30,790 bases of DNA from contig MU277806.1 in the NCBI GenBank assembly GCA_022385805.1, positions 7,316-38,105 on the forward strand, read 5' to 3'. Made by a program: the position numbers and the translations under genes. Positions 1 through 9,945 of the stretch are shown here, in pieces. The notes under the pieces are model-generated. The model saw nothing but the letters and a program-made list of their open reading frames with translations. It was not told where the DNA came from and did not search any database. Every line of letters starts with the position of its first letter. Positions within the stretch are counted from its first letter, which is position 1. Origin of the DNA: Pilatotrama ljubarskyi. Lineage: Eukaryota; Basidiomycota; Agaricomycetes; Polyporales; Polyporaceae.

Positions 1-38
1 CGGCCTCGGACCCTCCTAGCGCCTCCGGATGCCTCGGG

Positions 39-1714
39 ATGCGCGTGAGAAAACTCCGACATTCGTCGTCTCACGCAACGACTGGGCAGCCTGAGCCTGG
101 TCGACCGGAGGATGACGGCGGGGACGATACACTTGAAGATAGCGATGAGTTGCCTCGGGTAAGCCCAGTGATCTACATTTCCGCTCTGTGAAACACAATG
201 TCTGAAGAAACTAGCTGCCGGAGCCGCTGAATGAGATCAACAGGGGGAAGACGATGATTCCCTTCTGGTATGGCTACGACTGCTGGCTTCAATCGCACGG
301 CATGTTACTCTACAAGTTACGCCCTCCACCTGGAAATCCAGGTGCCCGGTTTTGGTATCCTTCACGGGACACCGTATCTTCTACTCTGCCTTTCGCTCGT
401 TGTTTGAATGGAGGGTCTAGCGAGTCCGAGTTCAGCACGGGTCTGCGAGTGATGGTGAGTGCATCATTCGCGCTGGACGTTTCGAGCCAAACTGATCTCG
501 ATACCTTGTAGCCCCGGTTCGCGTACGCTCAAGACGGATGCGGGCGAGACCTGTTCATCAAATTGATAGAAAAAGGCTCCAATGAGCACAAGATAAACCG
601 GCATCTTCTCTCCAACGCTAGCTCTTCCAATGCCAGCGAGTTCTCATTTGTCTTACCACCGGTTGCCCTGCTTGATTCTCCCTATGATTTCTCATTTCTT
701 GTCATGCCTCGGTAAGCCGGAATCCGGACGATCAGACGTTTCGAATGATGGCTGAACTGCCAACCGCGGTCCGTCGCTTCCCTAGGTGGACGTCCAACTG
801 CAGCTTTGTACAGACCCTTTCGACGGTGAGACAGGTCTTGACATTCATGAAGTGTCTCCTCACCGTACGTGTGTTGACCATGCTTATGCCAACGATCTAA
901 CTTTAGAGCGTTTCGGCAGGGTTTGGCCTTTCTTCACGAGCAGCGGATCGCCCACCGAGTCAGTGTGCTCGCCCAATGTCCCGATCTATGCTGACGGCAC
1001 ACATACAGGACATCAACATATCTAACGTCTTGGTAAACTGCTACTGTCAGTCTCTCGAAGAATGGAAAACGGAGGAGACCATACGCGAATACATCCAAAC
1101 CTCAGACGAAGTCGCATACGCCCTGTTCGACTTCGACTTATCTGTCCAGTTCCCGCTTGACACGGATATTCGCTCCGCGCGCCGGCCGTCCAGGGAGGCA
1201 TTCCGAGGGGCACCAATATACCATCCCTCTGACGTCTGGTGTGGTCCACCTGGATACAACCCATTCGCCTTCGATGTGGCTTGCTTAGGAAACCTGTTTT
1301 TATACCACTTCGCTGTACGTCCGTTTTGCAAGGATCTTCGCACTTAACGTTGCTGATAGGAACTATCAGTCTATGATACCCACTGTCCCAGCATTGGCGC
1401 CATTGTATGCATGCATGACGACGCATGTTGTGGAGCAGCGATTTACGGCCTCGGAAGCACTCGCATTCTACTTGGAACACCTCGAGAGGCTTCCGGACGA
1501 GGTACAGAGGCGTGAGGTAGTTCTGAGGCCTAGTTGTGACCCTTTGAACAACCCGGACTTATTCTGGCAGTTACTGGGAACCGAGGACGAAGCCCGCTGG
1601 AGTCAGTACCGGGTGCCTCCTCGGCCGTGGGGCAAGCGGTTCCTGACATGGCTGGCTTCGCTGCCTCGAGGATGGATGCTTCTTCACAGACTTCGGTGTA
1701 CCCTGCACATCTAG
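39..1714 (+). CDS. K1: divergent protein-kinase-like protein, seven exons
   Basis: Spliced exons are 39-158, 215-454, 512-711, 786-864, 920-958, 1009-1314 and 1370-1714, giving 442 residues. All introns are GT-AG, 50-74 bp. Kinase landmarks are a beta-3 Lys at about residue 137 (RDLFIKLIE), a helix-C Glu at about 145, a hinge-like LVMPR, the catalytic loop HRDINISNVLVN across the exon 5/6 junction (D227, N232), and FDFD (D267) where DFG is expected. The helix-F-like block YNPFAFDVACLG follows. No glycine-rich loop is visible, and the usual catalytic-loop Lys is Asn/Ile here. Exon boundaries were fixed by alignment with K2 and K4 in this window. The frame is open upstream of the chosen ATG to the window edge, so the true start may lie outside. 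It converges with K2. Activity cannot be judged from sequence; a relation to fungal FunK1-like kinases is only a suggestion. Confidence 0.82.
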
Positions 1715-2020
1715 GATCCTTGTACCGTTGTGAAGTGACTCACTGCCAGCCTTCACCAGTTTGGCAGGACTCCGGAGGAGCAATCCAGAGGAGTTCCCTG
1801 ACGTTAGAACTTAGATCATACCGACAATTGGGACCACTTAAACGGATTTGTCGCTCTTTGTCCTCTGGGAATTTGCAATAGTATGGGATACCCGCACTAG
1901 AAGGTACACGCACTCGTGTTTTTGAACACAGTGGGAGTCAGATTGCACACATGGGTCAGTCCTGGGAAGCAGATCAATTGAAATTTAGGCGGTAATCGTA
2001 TTGTCGGATATACGTAGAAA
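1715..2020. other. Spacer between convergent K1 and K2
   Basis: About 306 bp separate the stop codons of the two convergent kinase-like genes. It should hold both 3' untranslated regions. I see no ORF or RNA gene that can be supported. Confidence 0.5.
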
Positions 2021-3629
2021 TCACATCTGTAGTACACGGCGTACGAAGCACATGACCATCCAACCCATCGGATGGTCGGTGATCCAGTCCAGTGCGCGCA
2101 CCAGCAGCGACCGCGGAGGCGTGCGATACTTGTCCCAGAGAAACAGCTCGTCACGAGACAGCTTGTTCCAGTAGGTATCGGTGGAATTCATGCTATCGTA
2201 GCTCGCCTTCAAGACCACATGCATCTCCAGCATCTCGGGGGCCACTGTCTGTGTCAAGTCGTCCAGGAACGCGAGTGCCTCTTCAGCCGTCAGGCGACGC
2301 GAGATGGAGTGATCGGTCATGCGATCAAAGAGCGCGGCGAGGCCAGGCAGCACTGTCACTGCTTCCTATATATTCTGTCAACACCTCACTTTACCCGTTC
2401 CATGACAGCGACTTACGGCAAAGTAGTAACGGAAGAGCAGGCCCATCGCAGCGACGTCGTAAGCAAAGGGATTGTAATAGGGTTGCCCCAGGTCGATATC
2501 CCTGGGCTTGAATGGGTTCGCACCGAAAGCTGTCTCCGGGGCAGGTCGACGACATTCCTTGAGACAGACGTCACGGGGCAATCGGAGGGACTGATCATAA
2601 TCCATGAGCGCATAGAATGTCTCACTGCGGCGGCGATGTTCGCGCAAACCATCGACGAACTCTTGTCCTGATATTCTAGGGCTATAGCTGTTGATTACAA
2701 TGTTGTCGTCGCAAATGTCCTGACGACCGAGGTCAGTGGGTGGTGCATCAGCAGTTACTACAACAGGAGACGCACTCGACGTGCAATACGCCGATGATGC
2801 AAGTAGCGTAGCCCCTGTTGAAACGTGAGATATGAACGATGACTGCACATGTGATACTTACGCGCAGGCTACACTCCATGAACCTCAGTACTTCCTGTAC
2901 GGTGTCTACGTCCTCGAGGTGCAGAGGAGAACCCCACCTGCCACAGTCAGGTTAGAGCAACTCATATTGAAAAGAAGAGATTACTTGCATCGGCATAACC
3001 ACGAAAGAGTATTGGTAGGGCGTGCTCAGAATGGCGAGCGCAGGCAACACACATGGGAACGTAACATTGCTGGCGAACATCGAAGCATCTTGTAGAATGA
3101 GCTCGTATATCTCGTGTTCTTCCGATCCGTTATCCACAAGTTTGAGCACCACGTCTCTGTGCATCGTGTCCTGCGCGTAGGCGAGTCGGGACTGCAGTGC
3201 ATGTGAGCGTGACTCTGGCCGCACGGTGCTAAGTGTATCTAACTTACGCCTGACGAGAAGAACCGAGACCGATGTCCTTGTTGTCCTTTCTCGTCAAGGA
3301 GAGCCCCGTAAGGTAGTGACGCAGCGTTGGAGGAGGGCGGCGAGGCCCAGAAGCGCGGCTCCGAGTGTCGCTCTGGCTCCTTGAGGCGCTGCTCGTACAA
3401 ACGAATGCCTCGTTTGGCCAGCCAGGGCTGACAGGCGTCCCAGAAGTCGTTCCTCTGGTACAAGTCGGGAACGCCATGCAGGCCGAAGTCCGAGACTTTG
3501 CATGGAACCTGCGAGCATATACCAATGTCAATACTCGTGAACGATATTATGCATAATTTGACGCACATCGGGGAGTTCTGGTTCAGGACCAGTTCCAGAT
3601 ATAGAGATAGCATCATCAGGCAACTGCAT
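2021..3629 (-). CDS. K2: divergent protein-kinase-like protein with RRD catalytic loop
   Basis: Read on the minus strand, the exons are 3629-3567, 3508-3248, 3191-2989, 2937-2862, 2814-2776, 2719-2417 and 2365-2021, giving 429 residues in one frame. Exons 4, 5, 6 and 7 (76, 39, 303 and 345 nt) match K4 exactly in length. Landmarks are the beta-3 Lys at about 125 (RDVVLKLVD), helix-C Glu at about 133, hinge VVMPM, and catalytic loop IARRDICDDNIVIN (D215, N220), where the usual His of HRD is Arg. The DFG position is DYD (254-256). Intron 3 (2988-2938) begins with GC, not GT. Placing the splice there restores the same Met-Pro-Met-Trp junction as K4. The start is the only in-frame ATG after a stop. 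K2 is tail-to-tail with K1 and head-to-head with pseudogene K3. Substrate and activity are unknown. Confidence 0.82.
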
Positions 3630-3983
3630 AGAGACAGCTGGGAGGAAACGGAACACGAGGGAGTCGGCAGCAGCGGTCTTTGTGGTTTCGAGGCGAGTTC
3701 AACCGTTCGTCCTCGTCGCCTCAGCCGCAGCGTAGCGAGCGTTGGGACGCAACGCCACGGTCACGTGACTCTCGCTCCTAACCCATAAGCGCTGTGCGCT
3801 TGAGCGGCGGGACTCTGCGAGAGCTGCAAGAAGTGCTGGTCGTAGCACTTACTCAAGCGGCACATATGATTGTCGAAGTCCCTCTGCTGACAACGTAGCC
3901 ATATTATAAGGCACTTAGGTTGTCGATGCCAGTCTCTTCACCGTCTGCGTAACGTTCAGAGGAGGTTTAGTTACGGAGAGGCA
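3630..3983. promoter_or_regulatory. Upstream region of K2, between K2 and the K3 remnant
   Basis: About 350 bp lie between the K2 start codon and the first recognisable K3 exon. It must hold the K2 promoter. The stretch around 3900-3910 reads TTATAAT on the minus strand, about 270 bp upstream of the ATG, too far to call a TATA box with confidence. No remnant of K3 exons 1-2 was recognised here. Confidence 0.3.
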
Positions 3984-5103
3984 GAGACTCGAATGAGACG
4001 TCGCGTTCATCAAGCTCATCGAGAGGCAGACCAGTGGCAGTCCGAGCCGAAGACTCCATGCCAATCATGGACCAGTACCTCTCGGCTAATACATGACAAC
4101 ACATCTGCCGCGGGACACAATCTCGACCGTGTGCCTTGCTGCCATCTGCTGTACTTTGTGCACAACTCCTTCGTGACACCCTGAGTGAGTCTGTGTCGTA
4201 CTAAGGCTCGTGATTCTACCCTCGGCGCTAACTGCAACAGATCAAGCTCGTTACAGTCACTGGAAGAGTGCTCCGTGTATCTACCTTACATGCTGACGTT
4301 TATGTGCTTTTGATCCCAGGTACTGTTCTGCCGCGTACTTCAGAGCACTCAGGTTGATCCGGATTCTGTAAGCGTTGGCGTTCCTACATGACCAGAAGAG
4401 TGCTCACCGTGTATGTGACACGACGAGACAGATACCTCGCTAGCGACGCCAACAAATTCCACAGGATATGATTGAACGGTAACATTCGTCAGCATCACAC
4501 GCCGGACCTGGAGGAGCGAGCAACCTGCCTCTTTAGCATTGACCAATCCGTTCAGTTTCCCGCGAATACCCACGTTCGCGCTTGCTATGAGCCGTCCATA
4601 GGAGGGTCGCGTGGATTGTCACCTTTCTGGCACGGTGAAACGGGGAATCGTCTGTTCGCGAATCGCGTCCGATGCCGTTACTTGCCATAGGTATTTTTGG
4701 TCCACTTCACGGCATATTTGTGCCCAGTGAGCGATCACAATGCAGCTCCTCACAGGAAGCACGTATACAGTTCCCGACGTCTCGCACTTGGCGTACATCA
4801 CGGCTCCATGACGGTACGTGTCCTCGAGGAGAGATATGCGGCGTCGGAGGCACTGAAATTCCAAATCAGGAGCACATCGCTCACCTGCGGGACAAATCGC
4901 TGACAAACCTCACCATCATGATAAAGCTCTCCTAGGACCGACTCAACGGCTCTAAGATGTCTTGACGAGTACTCGCTACCGAGCAGCAGCACGGGCAGAG
5001 TCATCATCGTTCTTCACGGAAGCCCTGGGTGCACAACCTTCTGGTGACTTTGTTCCGGAATCGGTGGAACGTCCTCCACCGCCTGCATCGCACTCTACAC
5101 GCT
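3984..5103 (+). pseudogene. K3: decayed, 5'-truncated kinase-like copy
   Basis: Remnants of exons 3-7 of the K family appear in the right order and spacing. Exon 3: DVAFIKLIE near 3982-4010, ending about 4184 before a gtgagt donor. Exon 4: fragment near 4241-4296. Exon 5: ALAFLHDQKSAHR at 4372-4410. Exon 6: starts DMIE at 4465 and continues FSIDQSVQFPANTHVR. Exon 7: MTVRVLEERYAASEALKF from about 4817, ending HRLHRTLHA near 5103. Damage includes a TGA just before the exon 3 block, a frameshift right after DMIE, FSID replacing FDFD, an altered acceptor before exon 5 (TAAG instead of CAG), and same-frame stops at 4933 and 4963. The normal C-terminal stop is lost. Exons 1-2 are not seen. It is closest to K1 (SVQFP and SEAL blocks). 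Confidence 0.8.
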
Positions 5104-5987
5104 AGCGTATCTGTTCCCCAGCGGAGTTTGGCACTTACCCTAGTCTTCGCCTTCTGATCCGTGTGCTCATTCAGTTGCTACTTTTGTCCGCTATATTCGG
5201 TATAGCTTGTATTTGGTTCTCTGTGCGGGCGCCGCAGATGGCAGCACAGCCCTGGCACCCGCGCAACATATGGATGAATCCACACAACAAGGACCGCAAT
5301 GAACAGGATAAGGTCTCTCACCAATCGGGCTCTGTGTTTTGCCCTTCGCAATGATGCGGGATGTACCTCCGCTCAGGAGCTGATGCGGTGAGGTTCCTGA
5401 CACCAGTGCTGTGGGTGCGTACTCACGCTTCCTAGACGAGCATGCTCTCATTTTGAGCCTCGGCAAGGAGCAAGAGCTCACCAGAGACAGTCAAAGAAGA
5501 GTGCGGCAGCTATAGACCGACAAGCTTGGTCGCGGCGTGTTCACCAGTGATAGATGACCTCCGTGCCGGATCGTTCTACAATCTCCGGCCTATGTGTACC
5601 ATCCCGGCGAGCTCATGCACATCCGAACCAATCTGCCCTCTCGATAGTGCGCTCACCCTCGTGTTGACGGCTGTCCAGTCTAGGAACCCTGCACTCCGAG
5701 TCGGACGCCGACCTGTACTGCTTCCGAGAGCGAAACGAAGAGGGGAGTCATGTTTTGTAGCTTGACGCCCTCGTGGCACGGCCGCACAGAGCACTCCGCT
5801 CCTAGTCGTCTTTCCTCACCCCTAGACCTCATCATGGGATGTGAGGAAGCTGCGCAGTTAGTGCACCGCCCTTTCGCCGTGCCTTCGCCCGGCCGTTTCT
5901 CTATCTCTGCTGCAGCCCTCCGAATCAACACGATCGTCCGGTTGCAGTAATCTGCGCAGGATTCTCGCAGGGTCGAGGATAACATAC
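5104..5987. other. Gene-poor stretch, no supported gene
   Basis: No reading frame here could be supported. On the minus strand at about 5255-5335 one frame gives a hydrophobic run (RDLILFIAVLVVWI) resembling a single membrane span, but no start, splice sites or extended frame fit around it. It may be a gene fragment related to the remnants at 5988-6160 and 7596-7765. Confidence 0.3.
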
Positions 5988-6160
5988 CTGAATAAATGCA
6001 GCGCAATGATATAGTCGCCGACAGTCGACGTCGTCGGGAACAACCGCAGCAAAGTACAGGCCGAACCGTCGAGTTTCGGAGCTCGAGCGATGTGAGGCCC
6101 CGACGCCACGAGAGCGATGCCGCTATTCCACGTGATCGCGACGACACGGGCGTCTGACAC
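5988..6160 (-). pseudogene. Remnant X: possible DUF6533-type membrane-protein fragment
   Basis: The minus-strand frame reads SDARVVAITW, then about 28 residues, then TLLR and GDYIIALHLF, ending at a good donor (AG, then gtatgt at 5987-5982). A related block lies at 7596-7765, with the same SDAR..VAVTW start. In fungal DUF6533 membrane proteins a 'SDaivvavTW' segment is followed about 25-30 residues later by LLLRDGtlYF, which this resembles loosely. No upstream or downstream exons with intact frames were found. The family call is tentative; the similarity between the two segments is directly visible. Confidence 0.35.
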
Positions 6161-7595
6161 TCTACGGCTGGGCGCGGACGTCGGTCTCGCGCGGTTTTCG
6201 TCCTGCTATCCCTCGCATTTCCATCTCGCAAGACTCGCACGATTCCTGCTCTGACAGCATTGTCTGGTCTCCTGCGATTCCTGGCATGGGCCCTCCATGG
6301 TGATATCCAATGATCCTGATACAGAGCCTCGGAGTCCAAGCGTATCCGTACCGCTTCTCTTCCCTGAAGACCATGATCACTGGCAACAGGCGACCTCTTG
6401 GACAAGTCACAGGGGTGTCAGACGAGCATTCACGCCCACAAGCTTGAAGTGTACCGGTGGGCACAGCTTGGGGCTCACCTTTGCCTCGAGCCCATCCTCG
6501 CGTCGAGGCTCTGAACGTCTAGCATTCGGACCGTGTGGACCATGGCCGCGGATGGAGGACAGTGCAGCGAGTCTCCGATTGCACATGTCGGATAGGTACT
6601 CTGTCCTTCACCTCACGCAGCAAATTTTGCACGGGAAGACTTGAGGACGTACCCAGTGACCTCTGAAGACTGCAACGCCAACAGCAGATGGAGAGCGATG
6701 TGGCGCGCGTATGGCATGCCCTTGCTGTGTACGAGCAGACTTACCAAGCGCTAGCGCTTACTTGTCTTGTCGTCGGACACGGCGGCATGTCCGACAATGG
6801 GCAGATCCTTTTTGCGCTATGTGCGGTATACTCCTGAGGTCAACAGGACAACACTGCCTATGTTGCCACTAGACCCGGGAACACACGCACAGCGATAGGC
6901 CAAGCCTCATGATCCTGGTCGACAATTCGGGTAGCGTGTTGTGGGCGGCGATGAGGTATGTGCTAGATGTCAGGCTGCGATAATCGAGAATAACCTTCTG
7001 GCTAGCAGTAGCGAAAATGCTTCTTGTTTGTGATACAGGAGAGACCGTCCCTCGCTCGTCTGCGAGCCAAAATGCCTGCTCAGAGATTCATTGCTCATCG
7101 CTGCTCACCCTCATGTATCAGGTGTACACGCAGAAGGAAACGTGGACACGGTTGGACGGGGTGGGTCTGCCGGTGCCGAGGAACTGCGGCGTGACATTCG
7201 AGAGGAACTTGACTTGCCGCACGCTCGTGAGTCGTACCATCCGTTCTTCCCGAACAGTCACTCACTCTGGCTTATGTTGGTATACATAATGGCGTCGAGG
7301 TTGCGTCCCCGAAGACGAAGTACGTCGACTCGAATGCCTATATGCAGTTAACTACCACGTCGACTCGGTAGAGCGCTGGCGATACGAGAAGTGACCCCGA
7401 GGGTTGATGCGCGGATATCTCGAGGAGATCACCCATGCTGACCACTTGGAACGCATCGAGGCCATGGAAGTGCGGCCCCACGACGTCGTGCCTGCGGACA
7501 GCTTGAATCCCGCGTAACGAAACCAGGAGTGGCTCACATTCAGTCGGGTGGAAGTGCCTATATGCGTGCGAGTATGGCTACCCGTGTCCTGCAGG
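6161..7595. other. Gene-poor stretch with short palindromes, no supported gene
   Basis: No gene was supported in about 1.4 kb. Frames such as 7091-7351 (+), with an EELRRDIREEL run, resemble a Nudix box only superficially because the spacing of Glu and Gly residues is wrong. A 14-bp perfect palindrome (6746-6759) and an 8-bp inverted repeat (6772-6795) are described separately. Confidence 0.3.
6746..6795. repeat. Perfect 14-bp palindrome followed by an 8-bp stem-loop
   Basis: AAGCGCTAGCGCTT at 6746-6759 is a perfect palindrome. Thirteen bases later GTCGGACA (6772-6779) pairs with TGTCCGAC (6788-6795) across an 8-base loop. The function is unknown. It sits in a region with no supported gene. 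Confidence 0.6.
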
Positions 7596-7765
7596 GTCTT
7601 CATATAAAATCCCATGGGTGCCGTAATAACAATCAGCTGTGAGTATGGGTGTAGTAGTACTTCTATGCTGCGGCAGCCAAAGAACGGAGTACGACTGAAG
7701 TCGACGCCACGACGGTGAAGATGTCATACCACGTGACCGCGACGATCAATCGGGCGTCTGATGTG
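7596..7765 (-). pseudogene. Remnant Y: second copy of the possible DUF6533-type fragment
   Basis: The minus strand reads SDARLIVAVTWYDIFTVVAS from about 7761, then meets stops. A shifted frame further on gives LLLRH and GILYE, echoing the LLLRDGtlYF motif of DUF6533-type proteins. The first 50-60 bp match remnant X, differing by a 3-base gap that keeps the frame. It is clearly broken, with stop codons between the two blocks. The promoter of the 8044 gene lies immediately beyond its 5' side, so any upstream exons are gone. Confidence 0.35.
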
Positions 7766-8043
7766 CTTCACTTGGGCGACGAGGGAGAGAAGTGTGTTCG
7801 TCCTGTTCGGCACTCTTCTCTCTCCCACCTCCTCTGCCTCGCCCGCTGTCTAGCCGTCAGAGCCCCGTTTGGTTTCCTCTGTTTCTAGACGGTCTTCTCA
7901 GCACTCGCACCTGGCGTAGCAGCCTATAAGAGCACTTGCTCTTCTGCAGCGTGCGGAGCCTACGCTAGTACTCGCATCTCCCACACCTCGCTGCGGTTCT
8001 CTCGACTACACTCGTTAACTTGAGCGATTCGAGATACGCGGAC
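7766..8043 (+). promoter_or_regulatory. Promoter and 5' leader of the 8044 gene
   Basis: A CT-rich tract (about 7795-7905) is followed by TATAAG at 7925-7930, about 115 bp upstream of the ATG. CT-rich leaders and a TATA-like box at this distance are common in basidiomycete genes. The transcription start itself cannot be placed. Confidence 0.4.
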
Positions 8044-9945
8044 ATGCTGAGGCTACTATCGCGCACTGTCTCGAGGCAGGGGCAACCCACCGGCGAGCCT
8101 CACATTCAGGAGAAGCAGAAGGAAGGGGTCCCGAACGAGCATCCGTCCACCAACGGCGCGTCCAAGGTCCAAGAGACTACCACTGTCGTCTCGGTAGAGA
8201 GCGCCCAGGAGAGCCATTCCGCGCAGAACACGTCCTCTCAGCAAGCATCAGCAGCCGATGCTGCTGCCACACCTGCCCAGGAGCCCACCCCTCGCTCCCA
8301 GAAACGCTTCTCCTGGCGCTCGCTCGTCCACCCCAAGGGCGTGCAGGACCACAAGCCCTCCCTCCCTCCCCCGCGCGAGGAAGCCGCCAAGGAAGCAACG
8401 GCCCGCCAAGAGTATGTCGAGCGTCAGATCGTACGCTCACGCTCGGAGAAAAGGGCGCACCAGTCCGCCCTCGTCGTGCGCGAGCTTATCGTCGGCCCAT
8501 TCGCGACTCCCACCGCCGCCCCACCCAAGAGCGCGAAGGTATCCGCGTCGGGAGTGACGTCGCTGCAGAAGATCCAGAAAGTGAAGGCGCAGCTCCTGGA
8601 GCCCAAGTCCGCGCAGAAGGTCATCGCGCAACTCCGCGACCTCCCCACCTCCGATGTGCCCGTGCTGGTAGGCAGGACGAAGGCGGGGGAGCCGGTCAAG
8701 TCCCTCCCCAAGGGTCCCATACATGCTGTGTGTCTGCCGTACACCGATGCCGAGGCGCATGAGAAGCATTTCTGCAAGTTGGACAAGCTGGAGGCTGCCG
8801 AAGCACCCGCTCCTGCTGGTTCCCCCAGCGCCTCCCCGAAGGCGAAGGAACGAAGCCTCGACGTGTCTACGACATCGACTGCGACGGCCGGAATCGCGAG
8901 CGTGACGGCGACGTCGTACGAGAAGCTCAAGGAGGTGTTCTCCGACCTGGACATCGTGAGCCTCATCACGGCTCCAGATCTGGGGCTCGGACAGCCCGCG
9001 AATGGACCCGGGTTGTTCAGCGGCGCGCTTCCGAGCGCGGACGCAATCGTCGATGGCATAGAGCAGGTTACGCCGCAACTCATGGCGTTGGGATACGCGA
9101 CTGGCAAGGCGATTCTCCCCTCGCATGCGGGCATATACCCACCGACAGACCGGATGTCTGTCATTACATGTACGTATGTGAATGTTCGCTGATCGTTTCG
9201 CTTCACTGACTTATATGCAGATTGGTGGGGTCTGGAGATCGTCATGCCTGAGTCGTCCGTGAAATACTTGAGTGTAAGCCTACTATGCACGATACATCCC
9301 CCCATCTCAGACTGACGCATACACGCATAGAACGTGCCCTCCATCGCGCACACGGTGATCAACTTCCTCACCGCGCTGTCCGTCGCCAGCGGCGGCGTGC
9401 GCGAGATCCTCCCGTTCGTGCGCTACATCTCGCAGTACATCGACGCTGAGTGGCGCTCGATCGAGCAGGCCGACCAGGGCAAGGGCGTCGTGTGCGCCGC
9501 GACGTGGATCATGCCCGCCGCACTCGTACCGCGCGCGTGGGACTTCCCGCAGCCGCCCGTCTCGCCTCCCGACAGCTCAGGCGAGACAGAGAAGGACGGA
9601 GCCCCGCAAAGCGCCCCTCCGGCCTCCGGGACCGAGGGCGCACCATCTTCGACGTCCACCGCCCCGACAGCATCGAGCCCGACGCTCCTCACGCCGCCGC
9701 TCCCGGACCCGAACCACGCGCCGGTGTTCGTCGCGCCCGCGGGCGACCCGGCGGCGCAGGTCGAGGGCGTGCGCGGGGACCCCGCGGAGGGCGTGCCGGG
9801 GGTGACGGTGACGCCGCCGACGCCGCCTGCGGCGGAGACGCTGGGGAAGGCGGCTGGGCAAGCCGTGAAAGCTGCCGTGGAGGCGACGGGCGCGGGCGCG
9901 GGCGCGGGCGCGGCGGGGGAGGCGCCTGCTGTTGCTGCTAAGTGA
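8044..9945 (+). CDS. Conserved basidiomycete protein of unknown function, 597 aa
   Basis: Exons are 8044-9169, 9221-9273 and 9331-9945. The splice phases agree only if the first donor is gtacgt at 9170, giving Tyr at the junction and the run ITYWWGLEIVMPESS. The start chosen is the first ATG; the frame extends 24 bases further up without an ATG. The first 280 or so residues are low-complexity, rich in Ser, Ala, Pro and Lys. A conserved-looking core follows (about residues 290-470), including WWGLEIVMP, SIAHTVINFLTA, GVREILPFVRYISQYID and GVVCAATWIMPAALVPRAWDFP. I recall blocks of this kind from uncharacterised Agaricomycete proteins and know no function. The tail is Pro/Ala/Gly-rich and ends in an Ala-Gly repeat coded by a GGGCGC hexamer. 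No signal peptide or clear membrane span is seen. Confidence 0.85.
9886..9920 (+). repeat. GGGCGC hexanucleotide repeat within the coding tail
   Basis: Consecutive GGGCGC units encode alternating Gly and Ala near the C-terminus of the 8044 gene. Such tracts are prone to slippage, so copy number may vary between strains. Confidence 0.6.

Noticed and set aside
5680..6405. 241-codon frame on the minus strand
   Set aside because: Very Arg/Ser-rich with no motif. A shifted frame inside it gives the more protein-like remnant X.
7091..7351. Possible Nudix box (EELRRDIREELDL)
   Set aside because: The spacing from the GG pair to the Glu and Arg is wrong, and the conserved Gly is Asp. No Nudix fold context was found on either side.
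9174..9220. Alternative donor gtatgt at 9174 in the 8044 gene
   Set aside because: It gives a frame that hits a stop in exon 2. The donor at 9170 keeps the frame open.
8424..9371. 315-codon frame on the minus strand
   Set aside because: It is antisense to the spliced 8044 gene, whose exons and phases are coherent. Its content mirrors the GC-rich codons of that gene.
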